From Bauldia sp963759235 (GTDB taxonomy: Bacteria > Pseudomonadota > Alphaproteobacteria > Rhizobiales > Kaistiaceae): DNA of 64,000 nucleotides. Positions 33,319 through 42,937 of the stretch are shown here, in pieces. Where the stretch lies: assembly GCA_963759235.1 (NCBI GenBank), contig CAVWYO010000005.1, positions 62,001-126,000 of the forward strand, read 5' to 3'. The translations under genes and the position numbers were made by a program. Numbering within the stretch: position 1 is the first letter of the stretch; each line of letters opens with the position of its first letter. Under the pieces are notes generated by a model. That model saw only the letters and a program-made list of their open reading frames with translations, had not been told where the DNA came from and ran no database searches.

Positions 33319-34326
33319 TCATGTCCGTACCGCCGCGCGACGCCTGAGGACGTCGATATAGACGGCCAGAATGATGATCAGTCCTATCAGCAGTTGCTGC
33401 CAGAACACGCTAACATTCATCAGGTTCAGGCCGTTGCGCAGCAGCCCCATGATGAGGACGCCGGCGAAGACGCCGAGCACGGTGCCGCGGCCGCCGAAGA
33501 AGCTGGCGCCGCCGATGATCACGGCGGCGATGGCGTCGAGCTCGGCGCCGAGGCCGGCATTGGGGAATCCGGAATCGGTGCGGCCTGCCAGGAGCAGCGC
33601 TGACAGGCCGGCGAAGAAGCCCGACATCGCATAGACGAGGAGCAGGATGCGGTTGACGTTGATGCCGCTCACCCGCGCCGCCTGCGGGTTGCCTCCGACC
33701 GCATAGATGTGCCGGCCGATCGCGGCCTTCTGCAGGAACCAGGCGACGCCGCCATAGGCGACCACCAGCACGATCGTGCTGACCGGAATGGCGCCGTACT
33801 GGCCGAGCCCGGGGATCGGGATCTGGGCGGAACCGAGAAAGCGGATCGGGTCAGACAGCCCCGACAGCGGGCGCGCGCCCGAAATCAGGTTGGTCAGTCC
33901 GCGCAGCGCGTTGAGTGTGCCGAGCGTCATGATGAAGGGATGCGGCAATCTCAGCAGCGTCAGGCCGAAGCCGTTGACCAGGCCGCAAGCTAGGCCGACC
34001 AGCGGCCCGACCAGGATGACGATTTCCCAAGGCCAGCCGGCCTTGTCGAGGATCACCAGCGACATCATGGCGAGCGCCAGGATCGAGCCGACCGAAAGGT
34101 CGATGCCGGCAGTCAGGATCACCGTGAACATGCCGATCGCCAGAAGGGCGTTCATGGCGATCTGCTTGAGGATGTTGGTCAGGTTGTGCAGCGTCAGGAA
34201 ATATTCCGGCTGCATGGCGTAGAGGAACACCATCATCGCGACGACGACGCCGATGATGCCGTAGCGCTCGACGAAGCGGCCGATGCCGCTTCCCTTCTCG
34301 ACGGTGGCCTCAGCGAACTTGGTCAT
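33319..34326 (-). CDS. Sugar ABC transporter permease (RbsC/FrcC-like)
   Basis: A 335-residue inner-membrane protein with about eight to ten segments. The RbsC/BPD_transp_2 features are visible: NALLAIGMFTVILTAGIDLSVGS, here shortened to the DLSVGSILAL core, then FIMTLGTLNALRGL and IIGGASFFGGRGTVLG. ATG at 34326 is taken, overlapping the ATPase stop by 17 bases, as is common in such operons. One permease gene suggests that it forms a homodimer. Confidence 0.92.
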   Translation of the reverse strand: MTKFAEATVEKGSGIGRFVERYGIIGVVVAMMVFLYAMQPEYFLTLHNLTNILKQIAMNALLAIGMFTVILTAGIDLSVGSILALAMMSLVILDKAGWPWEIVILVGPLVGLACGLVNGFGLTLLRLPHPFIMTLGTLNALRGLTNLISGARPLSGLSDPIRFLGSAQIPIPGLGQYGAIPVSTIVLVVAYGGVAWFLQKAAIGRHIYAVGGNPQAARVSGINVNRILLLVYAMSGFFAGLSALLLAGRTDSGFPNAGLGAELDAIAAVIIGGASFFGGRGTVLGVFAGVLIMGLLRNGLNLMNVSVFWQQLLIGLIIILAVYIDVLRRRAAVRT

Positions 34327-35110
34327 GGGCAAGCACTTCGGTGTGACCCTTGGTTCCCATCACCCAGCCGATAACCTCGTTGCGGCTGGTCTCCTTGAGG
34401 GGTGCTTCGGCGAAGTTGCGGCCGTGGAAGAGGGCCATGACGCGGTCGCTGACGTAGAAGATGTCGTCCATGCGATGGCTGATGAGGATGACCCCGACAC
34501 CGCGGTCTTTCAAACCTTTGATCAGGTCGAGAACCTTGCCCACTTCCTTGACGGCCAGCGCCGCGGTCGGCTCGTCCATGATGACGACCCGGGCGTGGAA
34601 CGCCGTGGCGCGGGCGATGGCGACGGCCTGCTGCTGGCCGCCGGAAAGGTCCTCGACATTCTGATCGACGCTCTTGACCTCGATCTTGAGACTGTCGAGG
34701 TGCTCGGATGCCATGTGGCGGCTGAGCTTCTGGTCGACGATGGTGAGGCCGAGCGCCTTGGAGCCCGGCTCGCGGCCAAGGTAGATGTTCTCGTGGATGG
34801 CCAGGTTGCCGGCCAGCGCAAGGTCCTGATAGACCATCTCGATGCCGACGTCGCGAGCGTGGCGGGGGCTCGAGAAGCGGACCGGCCGGCCCTCGAAGAT
34901 GATCTCGCCGGCGCTCGGTGCGTAGAGCCCGGACAGGATCTTCATCAGCGTCGACTTGCCGGCGCCATTGTCGCCGACGACGCCGAGCACCTCGCCGCGC
35001 GACAGGTAGAAGTTCACCCCGTCGAGGGCGGTGATCGCGCCAAAATACTTGGTAATGTTGCGGGCCTCGAGAAGAGGCTTCTCGCGGCCCGCCTCAACGG
35101 TCGGCTCCAC
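34310..35110 (-). CDS. Sugar ABC transporter ATPase (single domain)
   Basis: A 266-residue ABC ATPase: Walker A GDNGAGKST, Q-loop VYQDLAL, signature LSGGQQQ, Walker B VVIMDEP, and H-loop ISHRMDDI. It has one nucleotide domain, not the tandem pair of RbsA, so it is of the FrcA type and must dimerise. GTG at 35110, preceded by GGGAGGA, is the start. It is first in the operon and is divergent from the Gfo/Idh/MocA gene across about 170 bases that carry a palindrome. Confidence 0.93.
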   Translation of the reverse strand: MEPTVEAGREKPLLEARNITKYFGAITALDGVNFYLSRGEVLGVVGDNGAGKSTLMKILSGLYAPSAGEIIFEGRPVRFSSPRHARDVGIEMVYQDLALAGNLAIHENIYLGREPGSKALGLTIVDQKLSRHMASEHLDSLKIEVKSVDQNVEDLSGGQQQAVAIARATAFHARVVIMDEPTAALAVKEVGKVLDLIKGLKDRGVGVILISHRMDDIFYVSDRVMALFHGRNFAEAPLKETSRNEVIGWVMGTKGHTEVLAHDQVR

Positions 35111-35167
35111 CGCATTCCTCCCTGTTCCACCGAAAAGTGGAATGTATGAGCCTAATTCTCTTATCGT

Positions 35168-35183
35168 TGGAATATTTATTCCA
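35168..35183. promoter_or_regulatory. Palindrome between importer operon and Gfo/Idh/MocA gene
   Basis: TGGAATA and TATTCCA flank two T, making a 16-base inverted repeat in an AT-rich divergent promoter. A related half, GTGGAATG, lies at 35137-35144. It is well placed to regulate both the ABC importer and the oxidoreductase. No regulator gene is adjacent. Confidence 0.45.
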
Positions 35184-35283
35184 TCTTCTTCCGGTTCCTG
35201 TCAAGCGGTCATTGGCGGGTGCGTAGCCCTGTTTATATTGCCATTTGCGCGCTAAACCGAGCATCCTTTTGGGAGGAAGCGTA

Positions 35284-36324
35284 ATGAACGAACATGTCCG
35301 GGTTGCCGTGGTCGGCTGTGGCTTCTTTTCCGGCAATCACCTTCATGCATGGCAAGACCTTGCGCCGGAGGGCGCCGAGCTCGTCGCGGTCTGCGATATC
35401 GACGCGGCAAAGGCCGCGGCGGCGGCGAAGGAATTCGGCGTTCCGCGCTGGTATCGCGACTTCGGCGAGATGCTGGCGGCCGAGAAGATCGATCTTCTCG
35501 ACATCATCACCCGGATGGATTCGCATCGCGCGCTGGTCGAGCAGGCCATGGCGGCCGGCATCGCCACCATCGTCCAGAAGCCGTTCGCACCGAACTGGGA
35601 CGACGCTGTCGCGATGACGCAGGCGGCGGAGCGCGCCGGGCGCTTCCTCGCGGTTCACGAGAATTTCCGCTTCCAGACCCCGATGCTGAAGGTGGTGGAA
35701 GCGTTGCGGTCAGGGGCGATCGGCACGCCGAGCTGGGGACGAATCTCCTTCCGCACCGGCTACGACATCTACAGCGGTCAACCCTATTTCTACGACGAGG
35801 AGCGGTTCGTCATCCTCGATCTGGGGGTTCACACGCTCGACATCGCCCGCGTCCTGATGGGCGAGGCGGAGCACGTCTATTGCGAGACGCAGCGGCGCAA
35901 TCCCAAGGTCCGGGCGGAGGATACCGTCACCGTCATGCTCCGCCACGTCTCGGGTGCCGTTTCGGTCGTCGACTTCAGCTATGAGAGTCGCAAGCAACCC
36001 GATCCGTTCCCGGAAACGCTTCTGGAGATCGAGGGCCCCGACGGCGCGATCGTCGTCGAGCCTGGCCTGAAGATGCGGGTCACCAGCCGCGGCGAGATGC
36101 GAACCGAGGACATCGGCTCGCCGCTTCTCTCGTGGACGTCCCACCCGTGGCACGTCGCCCAGGAAAGCGTAGTCACCACCTGCCGGCACATGCTCGACAG
36201 TTTTCGGGCCGGCCGGGTGGCCGGGACGGCGGCGGCCGATAATCTCAAGACCTTCGCGCTCTGCGAAGCCGCCTATGAGTCGGCAGCGACCGGCAGGGCG
36301 GTAAAGCCGCGGCGGGTGGGCTGA
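35284..36324 (+). CDS. Gfo/Idh/MocA family oxidoreductase
   Basis: A 346-residue NAD(P)-dependent oxidoreductase. The Rossmann start VAVVGCGFFSGNHLHAW fits the GxGxxx-N-H family pattern; the CDIDAAKAAAAA acidic strand end is present, and QKPFAPNW carries the EKP-equivalent Lys-Pro (QKP here). The second half has the DLGVHTLDIARVLMG segment with the catalytic His. These enzymes act on inositol, sugars or sugar phosphates. ATG at 35284 follows GGGAGGA. Its divergent placement from a sugar ABC operon suggests that the imported compound is its substrate. Confidence 0.9.
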   Translation: MNEHVRVAVVGCGFFSGNHLHAWQDLAPEGAELVAVCDIDAAKAAAAAKEFGVPRWYRDFGEMLAAEKIDLLDIITRMDSHRALVEQAMAAGIATIVQKPFAPNWDDAVAMTQAAERAGRFLAVHENFRFQTPMLKVVEALRSGAIGTPSWGRISFRTGYDIYSGQPYFYDEERFVILDLGVHTLDIARVLMGEAEHVYCETQRRNPKVRAEDTVTVMLRHVSGAVSVVDFSYESRKQPDPFPETLLEIEGPDGAIVVEPGLKMRVTSRGEMRTEDIGSPLLSWTSHPWHVAQESVVTTCRHMLDSFRAGRVAGTAAADNLKTFALCEAAYESAATGRAVKPRRVG

Positions 36325-36337
36325 CGCTGCCTCGCCG

Positions 36338-37111
36338 CTACACCATCAGCTGGCCGCCATTGACCTCGATGATCTGGCCGGTGACGTATCCGCTTAGCGC
36401 GTCGGAGGCGAGGAAGAGATAGGCGCCGACGCAATCGTCGGCCGTGCCGGCCCGGCCCATCGGGATCGTCGCCACCATGCCCTTCATCTGCGCCTCGGTG
36501 CTGTAGCGCTGGTGGAAGGGGGTGAGGATGACCCCCGGCGAGACGGCATTGACCCGGATGCCGTCGCCGACAAGCTCCTTGGCAAGGCCATGGGTGATCG
36601 TCGAAACGAAGCCCTTCGCGGCGGCGTAGAGCAGCGCGCCGCCGCCACCGCCGTTACGGGCGGCGATCGAGGTGGTGTTGACGATGACGCCGCGCTGCTT
36701 CTTCAGCCACGGCAATGCCGCCCGTGTCATCCACACGACGGAATGGGCGTTGAGGTCCATCACCGCCCGGTCGTGGGCCTCGTCCAATTCCGCAACAGCG
36801 ATACGGCCGAGCATGGCCCCGGCATTGTTGATCAGCCCGTCGATCTTGCCGAAATGGTCGCCAGTCCGCTGCGCGATCTCGTGGACGGCGTCGTATCGGG
36901 TGACGTCGCCGGCGACGAGGAAGACGGTTCCGCCGCTCTTGTCGATTGCGTCCGCGACCTCGCGGGCGGCCGCTTCGCTCGCGCGATAATGCACGGCGAC
37001 CGAGGCGCCCTGGTCGGCCAGTGCCTTGGCGACGGCGGCGCCGATGCCGGTGGAAGCGCCGGTGACCAGAAAGACCTTGCCGGCCAAATCGGGGATTCTG
37101 AGACTATCCAC
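36338..37111 (-). CDS. Short-chain dehydrogenase/reductase
   Basis: A 257-residue SDR. Visible: cofactor motif TGASTGIGAAVA, NNAGAM, the catalytic Ser in VNTTSIAARN and the YxxxK pair in YAAAKGF. The C-terminal segment TGQIIEVNGGQLMV is the classical SDR end. NAD(P)-dependent oxidation or reduction of a hydroxyl group in a sugar or 3-oxoacyl compound is expected. It converges on the Gfo/Idh/MocA gene with 13 bases between stops and is divergent from the zinc dehydrogenase, so this is a catabolic cluster. Confidence 0.92.
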   Translation of the reverse strand: MDSLRIPDLAGKVFLVTGASTGIGAAVAKALADQGASVAVHYRASEAAAREVADAIDKSGGTVFLVAGDVTRYDAVHEIAQRTGDHFGKIDGLINNAGAMLGRIAVAELDEAHDRAVMDLNAHSVVWMTRAALPWLKKQRGVIVNTTSIAARNGGGGGALLYAAAKGFVSTITHGLAKELVGDGIRVNAVSPGVILTPFHQRYSTEAQMKGMVATIPMGRAGTADDCVGAYLFLASDALSGYVTGQIIEVNGGQLMV

Positions 37112-37222
37112 GGTTCCTGCTCGCTGCGAATATGCGGGGTGGTGAAGGAGGCGGGCACCGCCACGGTCGGCGGCGGGGTGCTTTGGTGCTGAGGAAGATA
37201 GGCCGGGAAGCGAACAAAATAC

Positions 37223-37238
37223 ACCGGCGAGCGCCGGT
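37223..37238. promoter_or_regulatory. Inverted repeat between SDR and zinc dehydrogenase genes
   Basis: ACCGGCG and CGCCGGT surround a two-base centre in the 265-base divergent promoter region of the SDR and MDR genes. It may be an operator; in a high-GC background, chance pairing cannot be excluded. Confidence 0.35.
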
Positions 37239-37376
37239 AGGGGATGTCCTTTCCCATCACAAGCCGCCTACCGCCTTTCCGTTGCGTGGAACCGGGTGCC
37301 AGGTCGCGTGCGCCGGACCGCGGCTGCATAGGATAGAGATGCTTTGTCGGGAACCAAGCTGAAGGGGAAAGCGCAG

Positions 37377-38534
37377 ATGAGCCGAAATGCGGTTAAAGCC
37401 GCCGTGATGACGGCGCCGGGTCGGATCGAGACACAGGAATTCCCCTATCCGGACGTCGGCGACGACGCGATGGTAATTGCGGTAGAGCTTTGCGGCATCT
37501 GCGGCACCGACAAGCACACTTACCGCGGTGAGACGATCCAATATGGCGGCACGCCGGCGGAGACGTCCACGCCGTTCCCCATCATCCCCGGGCACGAGAT
37601 TGTCGGCACGGTCGCCGAGATCGGCCGCCGCGCCCGCACCCGGCTTGAATATCAGGGCAAGGAGTTGGCGATCGGCGACCGCGTGGTGATGTGTCCGGAT
37701 ATTCTTTGTGGCCGTTGCCACTATTGCCGCAACTTCTCGGGCTTTCCGCTTTGCGAGAACATCCGCGGCTATGGCAACCACTTCACATCCACCGAGGCGC
37801 CGCATCTCATGGGCGGCTGGGCGGAGCACCTCTACGTCCGGCCGGATGCCTTCGTCTACAAGGTGCCGGACGGCATCGACGCGCGGCTCGCCGTCATGAC
37901 CGAGCTGATGGCGGTGACCTACAATCTCGACAAGGCGAAATCGTTCTACTCGATGGACGGCGAAGGGTTCGGCACGGGCGCTTCGGTGGCGGTGCAGGGC
38001 GTCGGGCCGATGGGCCTGCTGCACGTGTTCAAGAGCAGGATCATGGGGGCGGGCGACATCATTGCGCTCGACCGCTCCGACTTCCGGCTGGACTTCGCCA
38101 GGAAGTTCGGCGCCGACCATGTCATCAACGTCACCGGCCTGTCATCCGCCGAGATCGTCGAGCGCGTCCGCGATCTGACCGCCGGGCGCGGCGCCGACAT
38201 CGCGATCGAGTGCACCGGCTTTGCGGAAGCGATCCCGACCGGCCTCGACATGGTCCGCCGGGGCGGCATGTACATCGTCGCCGGCGTGTTCGCCGAGGTC
38301 GGGACCGTGTCGATCAATCCGCATCACCTGGCGGCTCGGCAGGTGAGGGTGGTCGGCATGGTCAACCATCCGCCGACCGGCTACGTGGCGAGCATGAAGC
38401 TCCTGGAGAAGTTCCAAGACATCTACCCGCTGCATGAATTCGTAACCCATGAATTCAGCGTCACGGAGGCGGACGCGGCGATGCAGCAGGCCATGGACAT
38501 CGACAGCTGCATGAAGATCGTCATAAGGCCCTGA
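37377..38534 (+). CDS. Zinc-binding alcohol dehydrogenase (MDR family)
   Basis: A 385-residue medium-chain dehydrogenase. Catalytic zinc site: CGICGTDKH and PGHEIVG; structural zinc site: CPDILCGRCHYC with the last Cys in PLCEN. The nucleotide motif follows as VQGVGPMG. Length and a longer-than-usual insert are consistent with sorbitol/threonine dehydrogenase-like enzymes. It is in the same cluster as the sugar importer, the Gfo/Idh/MocA protein and the SDR. ATG at 37377 is preceded by GAAGGGGAAAG. It converges on the PotABCD-like operon. Confidence 0.92.
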   Translation: MSRNAVKAAVMTAPGRIETQEFPYPDVGDDAMVIAVELCGICGTDKHTYRGETIQYGGTPAETSTPFPIIPGHEIVGTVAEIGRRARTRLEYQGKELAIGDRVVMCPDILCGRCHYCRNFSGFPLCENIRGYGNHFTSTEAPHLMGGWAEHLYVRPDAFVYKVPDGIDARLAVMTELMAVTYNLDKAKSFYSMDGEGFGTGASVAVQGVGPMGLLHVFKSRIMGAGDIIALDRSDFRLDFARKFGADHVINVTGLSSAEIVERVRDLTAGRGADIAIECTGFAEAIPTGLDMVRRGGMYIVAGVFAEVGTVSINPHHLAARQVRVVGMVNHPPTGYVASMKLLEKFQDIYPLHEFVTHEFSVTEADAAMQQAMDIDSCMKIVIRP

Positions 38535-38712
38535 CCGCTCGGACAGTGCGCCTCTGCTGCGGGCAAGAAGGAGCGGGACGAGGGGCTGACGGCCGCGCGG
38601 GCGATCCGGGAAGCCTGCCTGCTCCGCTTTCGACCCATCCGGATGACGACAATGGTGGCGATGCTCGCTATCGAGCCCCTGCAGTGTCCGCCGCTTATGC
38701 GAGCCGTTCTCG

Positions 38713-39525
38713 TCAGCTTCCGATCCCGGAAATGACGTCCGCCCTGAAGAAGCGCTCGATCACCAGCATGAAGCCGATCGAGGGGATCAGCAGAATCAGC
38801 GCGGTGATCGCCGCGATCTGATAGTTGCCGCCCATGCTGGCGTTGAACATGAGAAGCGGCATGGTGATCACGTCCGGCACGCCGACGAAATAGGTGCCGG
38901 TGAACTCATCGAGGGAGTCGAGGAAGACAAAGATGGAGGCGGCCATGATGCCGGCCGCCGCCAGCGGCAGCGAGACGGTGAAGAAGGTGCGGACCGGACC
39001 GGCACCGATATTGCGCGCCGCCTCCTCCAGCGAACGGTCGACCGCGGCGAAGGCAGCGGCAGCGATCCACACCGAGAGGACCAGTCCGTGCAGCGAATGC
39101 ACCAGGACCACGCCGAGGATCGTTCCATTCAAGCCGACCCAGTAGAAGATGCGGGCGATGTTGATGTAGATCGGAAGATTCGGGAACGCCTGCGGCAATA
39201 GAAACGCCAACATCATCAGTCCGCGGAAGGGCACAGCGAGCCGCGCCAGCGCGTAGCCGGCCGCGCCGGCGATGAGCAGCGACACCGCGACGGTCAGCAT
39301 CGCGATGATCACGCTGGTGCCGAGCGAGTCCCAGGCGTGGCCGCGCGCCGAAAACACGCGGCCCCAGAACGAGAAGCCATATTGCGAGGGGAGGGTGTGC
39401 GGCCAGTACCAACGCTCGGCCACCGCCCAAAGCGCAAGATTGGCGATCGGGCCGAAAATCACAAAGGCGAGCAGGCCGAGGACGATGCCGCGCGGGATCC
39501 ACCGCCAGGCGCCGCTCGCCGTCAC
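38713..39525 (-). CDS. ABC transporter permease (PotC-like)
   Basis: A 270-residue inner-membrane permease with six segments and the BPD_transp_1 EAA loop EEAARNIGAGPVRTFFTVSLP. It is the second permease of a type I importer for polyamines or similar small organic solutes. GTG at 39525 overlaps the upstream permease stop by four bases (GTGA), the normal form for coupled transporter genes. A long open frame in front of the start is a shadow of the first permease. It is last in the operon. Confidence 0.9.
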   Translation of the reverse strand: MTASGAWRWIPRGIVLGLLAFVIFGPIANLALWAVAERWYWPHTLPSQYGFSFWGRVFSARGHAWDSLGTSVIIAMLTVAVSLLIAGAAGYALARLAVPFRGLMMLAFLLPQAFPNLPIYINIARIFYWVGLNGTILGVVLVHSLHGLVLSVWIAAAAFAAVDRSLEEAARNIGAGPVRTFFTVSLPLAAAGIMAASIFVFLDSLDEFTGTYFVGVPDVITMPLLMFNASMGGNYQIAAITALILLIPSIGFMLVIERFFRADVISGIGS

Positions 39526-40442
39526 CACTGTCGTCCCTCGTTGCGCATGCCGTGACGCAGATAGAGCCAGCCGACCGCGGCGGTCATCAGATAGGAGATC
39601 ACGCCGAGCGCGTTCGCCGCGCCGTAGTCGTTGAGAGACGTGATGCGGTAGGCCATGTCGACGGTGATCATGGCGGGGCTGCCGGCGTTGATCATGACCG
39701 GCACCGACAGGACCGAAAGCAGGGTGACGAAGGTGAGCACCGATGCGACGATCAGCGGGCCGCTGACCTGCGGCAGCACGATCTCGATCAGAATTCTCAG
39801 CCGACGGGCGCCGAGGTTGCGCGCCAATTCGATCATGCTGCGGTCGAGGGAGGCCATCGCTCCGGCAACGATCAGGGCGACAAACGGCAGCTGCTTCCAA
39901 ACGAAGGTGATGAGAACACCGCGCCAGTCGAGCAAGCCGAAGGTGCTTGCCCGGTCGACGAGACCGGTTGCCACGATGGCGTTGTTGAGCAGCCCGTTCT
40001 TGGCGAGGAAGCTGCGCATCATCTGCCCGGACACGACGAAGGGAATGAACAGCGGCCAGCGATAGAGCCAGCGCAGCCAGGCCACCGCCGTCGCGTTCTC
40101 TCCGAGGGTCAGATAGCCGGCTATGGCGATCGCCAGAATATCGGTGACGATTACCGCGCCAACGGCGACGACGCCGGTGTAGACGATGTCGCCGGTGTAG
40201 AGTTCGAAGACCCGCCGGAAATTGTCGAAGCCGGCGGTGCCGTCGGAATCGGTGAAGGCGCTGTGGAGCGACAGCGCCAGCGGATAGACGAACAGCGCCG
40301 CCAGGAGACCGAGCGCCGGAGCAAGGAGCAACAGGGCCCACAACGCCTGAGATCGGCGCCGCCCCGCCTTGATTCGCGCGTCGGACGGAGCGGGCGATTC
40401 CGCCCGCTCCGTCGTGCTTGCGTCAGTTGGCGACGCGCTCAT
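39522..40442 (-). CDS. ABC transporter permease (PotB-like)
   Basis: A 306-residue permease with six segments after a polar leader. The EAA loop is IELARNLGARRLRILIEIVLP. It is the partner of the PotC-like permease. ATG at 40442 overlaps the binding-protein stop by 20 bases. The operon order is ATPase, binding protein, PotB-like, PotC-like, all minus strand. Confidence 0.9.
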   Translation of the reverse strand: MSASPTDASTTERAESPAPSDARIKAGRRRSQALWALLLLAPALGLLAALFVYPLALSLHSAFTDSDGTAGFDNFRRVFELYTGDIVYTGVVAVGAVIVTDILAIAIAGYLTLGENATAVAWLRWLYRWPLFIPFVVSGQMMRSFLAKNGLLNNAIVATGLVDRASTFGLLDWRGVLITFVWKQLPFVALIVAGAMASLDRSMIELARNLGARRLRILIEIVLPQVSGPLIVASVLTFVTLLSVLSVPVMINAGSPAMITVDMAYRITSLNDYGAANALGVISYLMTAAVGWLYLRHGMRNEGRQW

Positions 40443-41568
40443 ACGCCTCGAGCACGTCGGTGAAATAGCCCGACAGCGGGAAGGGCTTGCCCTTGCTGGC
40501 AAGATCCTCCGGCGTCACGTCGGTGAACAATTTCGCCCAAGTCGCCTTGTCGAGCTTCGGCTCGACGTTCTGAGCGTCGATGCCGGGATACCAGTTGAAG
40601 CGCTTGACGATGCCTTCCGCCTGCACTTCCGGGCTGGTCGCCAGGGCAACGAAATCGCGGGCGAGGTCCTGCGAGGCGGCCTTGGCCGGGATCACGTAAT
40701 ACATCGGCTGGCCGGGGAGGCCGGGGCTGAGGAGCTCCAGCTTGACGTCGGGGTTCATCTTGCCGTCGGCCCCCCATGTGTAGAACATGTCGACCCAGAC
40801 CGGCCCCATGGCGATCTCGCCGCGGTTGAGCATGTCTAGGGTTCCGGCGTTGCCGGGGGTCATGGTGACGTTGGCGTTGAACGGCTTCATCTCGGTGAGG
40901 GCGGCCTCGATCTTCGGCTTCATGGCGGGATCGTAGGGGCCTTTTTCAAGCTTCGCCCCTTCTCCGGTGTAAGCCTCTACCCAGCCCATGACGAAGCCGA
41001 CGCCGGACATGCCGCCCTTGATGCCGTTGTACCCGAACTCGCCGGGGTGATCGGCGACCCATTTGGCAAGATCGGCATAGGACTTGGGCGGATCGCTCAC
41101 CATTTCGGGATTGTAGGCGATGGCGATCTGGCTGTGGAACATCGGCATCACGTAGCCGGTGACGTCGGTACCCAAGGCGTTGTCGGCCGTATCACGGGTG
41201 ACGAGACTGCCTGTCGGAATGTGGTCCCGATATTTGGCGAGCAGGTCGTCGCCGAGCATCTGGGCCGCGCCGCGCTGGTGAACGACGGCCACATCGATGT
41301 CCCAGTTGTCGGTGCCGGCCTTGGCCTCGGCGTCGAGCTTCTCGAAGATCTTCAGTGAGCCGGCGTCGCCGGGCCCGGTGCCGACCGCCCGAACCGTCAC
41401 GCCCGGATGGCTCTCCTCGAATTTCGGACCGAGATAGTCGTTGATGTAGTCGACCATGTTCTGGTCGCCGGCGGTGACCACATTGAGGACGGTGTCCGCC
41501 GAAACGGGTGTGACGGGCAAGGCCAGCAAGGCTACCCCTGTCAGCAGAGTTGGAAGCTTGTACCGCAT
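40423..41568 (-). CDS. ABC transporter periplasmic binding protein (PotD-like class)
   Basis: A 381-residue protein with signal peptide (LLTGVALLALPVTPVSA, cleavage near residue 25). The mature part starts DTVLNVVTAGDQNMVDY and has features of family 1 solute-binding proteins (FEESHPGVTVRAVGTGPGD, GVGFVMGWVEAYTGEG). The exact substrate is not evident: polyamine, iron and phosphonate systems share this architecture. Two Met codons are close together; ATG at 41568 is chosen because GGAGGA is six bases in front of it, whereas at 41574 the box abuts the codon. Confidence 0.88.
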   Translation of the reverse strand: MRYKLPTLLTGVALLALPVTPVSADTVLNVVTAGDQNMVDYINDYLGPKFEESHPGVTVRAVGTGPGDAGSLKIFEKLDAEAKAGTDNWDIDVAVVHQRGAAQMLGDDLLAKYRDHIPTGSLVTRDTADNALGTDVTGYVMPMFHSQIAIAYNPEMVSDPPKSYADLAKWVADHPGEFGYNGIKGGMSGVGFVMGWVEAYTGEGAKLEKGPYDPAMKPKIEAALTEMKPFNANVTMTPGNAGTLDMLNRGEIAMGPVWVDMFYTWGADGKMNPDVKLELLSPGLPGQPMYYVIPAKAASQDLARDFVALATSPEVQAEGIVKRFNWYPGIDAQNVEPKLDKATWAKLFTDVTPEDLASKGKPFPLSGYFTDVLEAYERVAN

Positions 41569-41598
41569 GACCATTCCTCCTTTGGTTGCAGAGAGACG

Positions 41599-42699
41599 TC
41601 AGGTTGCCCCGAACAGGTGCAGCGACTCCGCCGGAAGCACGACGTTGACAGTTTCCCCCGGCGCGAATTTGAGCGGCTCGTCGATTGAAAAACGATGCGA
41701 GCCGGAGCGGACGCTGTAGCGCCACCCGCCGCCGGGATAGGTTCGCTGCTCGATTGCTCCGGGCACGCAGAGGGTCCCCGCCGGCGACGGATCGGCGACG
41801 GGTAAAAGGCGAACCGCGTCGGCGCGGAAATATGCGTCCATTTCGCCGGTCGAGGAGGCATCGCCGACGAGATGCGCGCCGCCCTCGCCGAACGGCAGTC
41901 GGGCGCCGGAGGTCGCGGCTCCATCGGAGTAGGTCACATCGATGTGGCCGTCGCCGTCTCGTCGAACGGCAAGCCGGATCACGTTGTCGGCGCCCATGAA
42001 GCTGGCGACGAAGGGCGAGGCGGGCCGGTGATAGACCTCCTCGGGAGTGCCCACCTGCTGGATGCGTCCGTTGTCCAAGACTACGATGCGGTCGGCGAGC
42101 ACCATCGCCTCCTCGCGATCATGTGTAACATGAATGGCGGTGATGCCGAGGCGCGACTGCACGGCCCTGATCTCGCCGCGCAGTTCGGCGCGGATGCGGG
42201 CATCGAGGTTGGACAGAGGCTCGTCCAGCAACAGCACGTCGGGATCGATGGCCAGCGCTCGGCCGAGGGCCACCCGCTGGCGCTGCCCGCCCGAGAGTTG
42301 CGTGACGTTGCGGGGGCCGAGACGTTCCAGGTGGAGCAGAGCGAGGAGGTCATCGATCTTCGCGTCGATCTCGCCGCGTGACCGGCCGCGGAGGCGGAGA
42401 CCATAGGCCATGTTCTGGAACACGGTCATATGCGGCCAAAGGGCATAGGACTGGAAGACCATGGCAGTGTTTCGCTTCTCCGGCGGCACGTCGGTGATGT
42501 CCTTCCCGGCCAGGCGGACACGACCGCTGTTCGGCGCGATGAAGCCGGAAATGACCCTGAGGAGGGTGGTCTTGCCGCAGCCCGAGCTGCCGAGCAGGGC
42601 GACGAAGCTCCCCGCCTCCACCTCGAGCGAAATCCCGCTCAGCACCTCCACATCGCCGTAACGCACCCGGATACCGTCCACCGCCAGATAGGCCGCCAC
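41599..42699 (-). CDS. ABC transporter ATPase (PotA-like)
   Basis: A 366-residue ATPase. Walker A GSSGCGKTTLL, signature LSGGQRQRVALGRALA, Walker B LLLDEPLSNLDA, H-loop VTHDREEAM. The C-terminal about 120 residues form a TOBE regulatory domain (PFGEGGAHLVGD, RADAVRLLP). It energises the PotABCD-like importer. First gene of that operon, 30 bases before the binding-protein start. Confidence 0.92.
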   Translation of the reverse strand: MAAYLAVDGIRVRYGDVEVLSGISLEVEAGSFVALLGSSGCGKTTLLRVISGFIAPNSGRVRLAGKDITDVPPEKRNTAMVFQSYALWPHMTVFQNMAYGLRLRGRSRGEIDAKIDDLLALLHLERLGPRNVTQLSGGQRQRVALGRALAIDPDVLLLDEPLSNLDARIRAELRGEIRAVQSRLGITAIHVTHDREEAMVLADRIVVLDNGRIQQVGTPEEVYHRPASPFVASFMGADNVIRLAVRRDGDGHIDVTYSDGAATSGARLPFGEGGAHLVGDASSTGEMDAYFRADAVRLLPVADPSPAGTLCVPGAIEQRTYPGGGWRYSVRSGSHRFSIDEPLKFAPGETVNVVLPAESLHLFGAT

Positions 42700-42937
42700 G
42701 TGCTATGCCCCCCGCCATGTTCTTGGGGATGGAGCGTGACAGTCGCATGACTGAACGACCGATTTCAACAAAGGCCGCGGCGGCTATCGCGCCGGGCCGC
42801 TGTTCACAGACCTGGGGGCCCCCGCCGCCGTCATGCCGGCGCGAGATCTATTCTTAGGGCAAGGCTTTGGGGCGGCCGGTCGAAGCGCCACTGCCATGCG
42901 ACTGAACGTCTTCGACTTCTTGCGGCATTTTGGCGGC

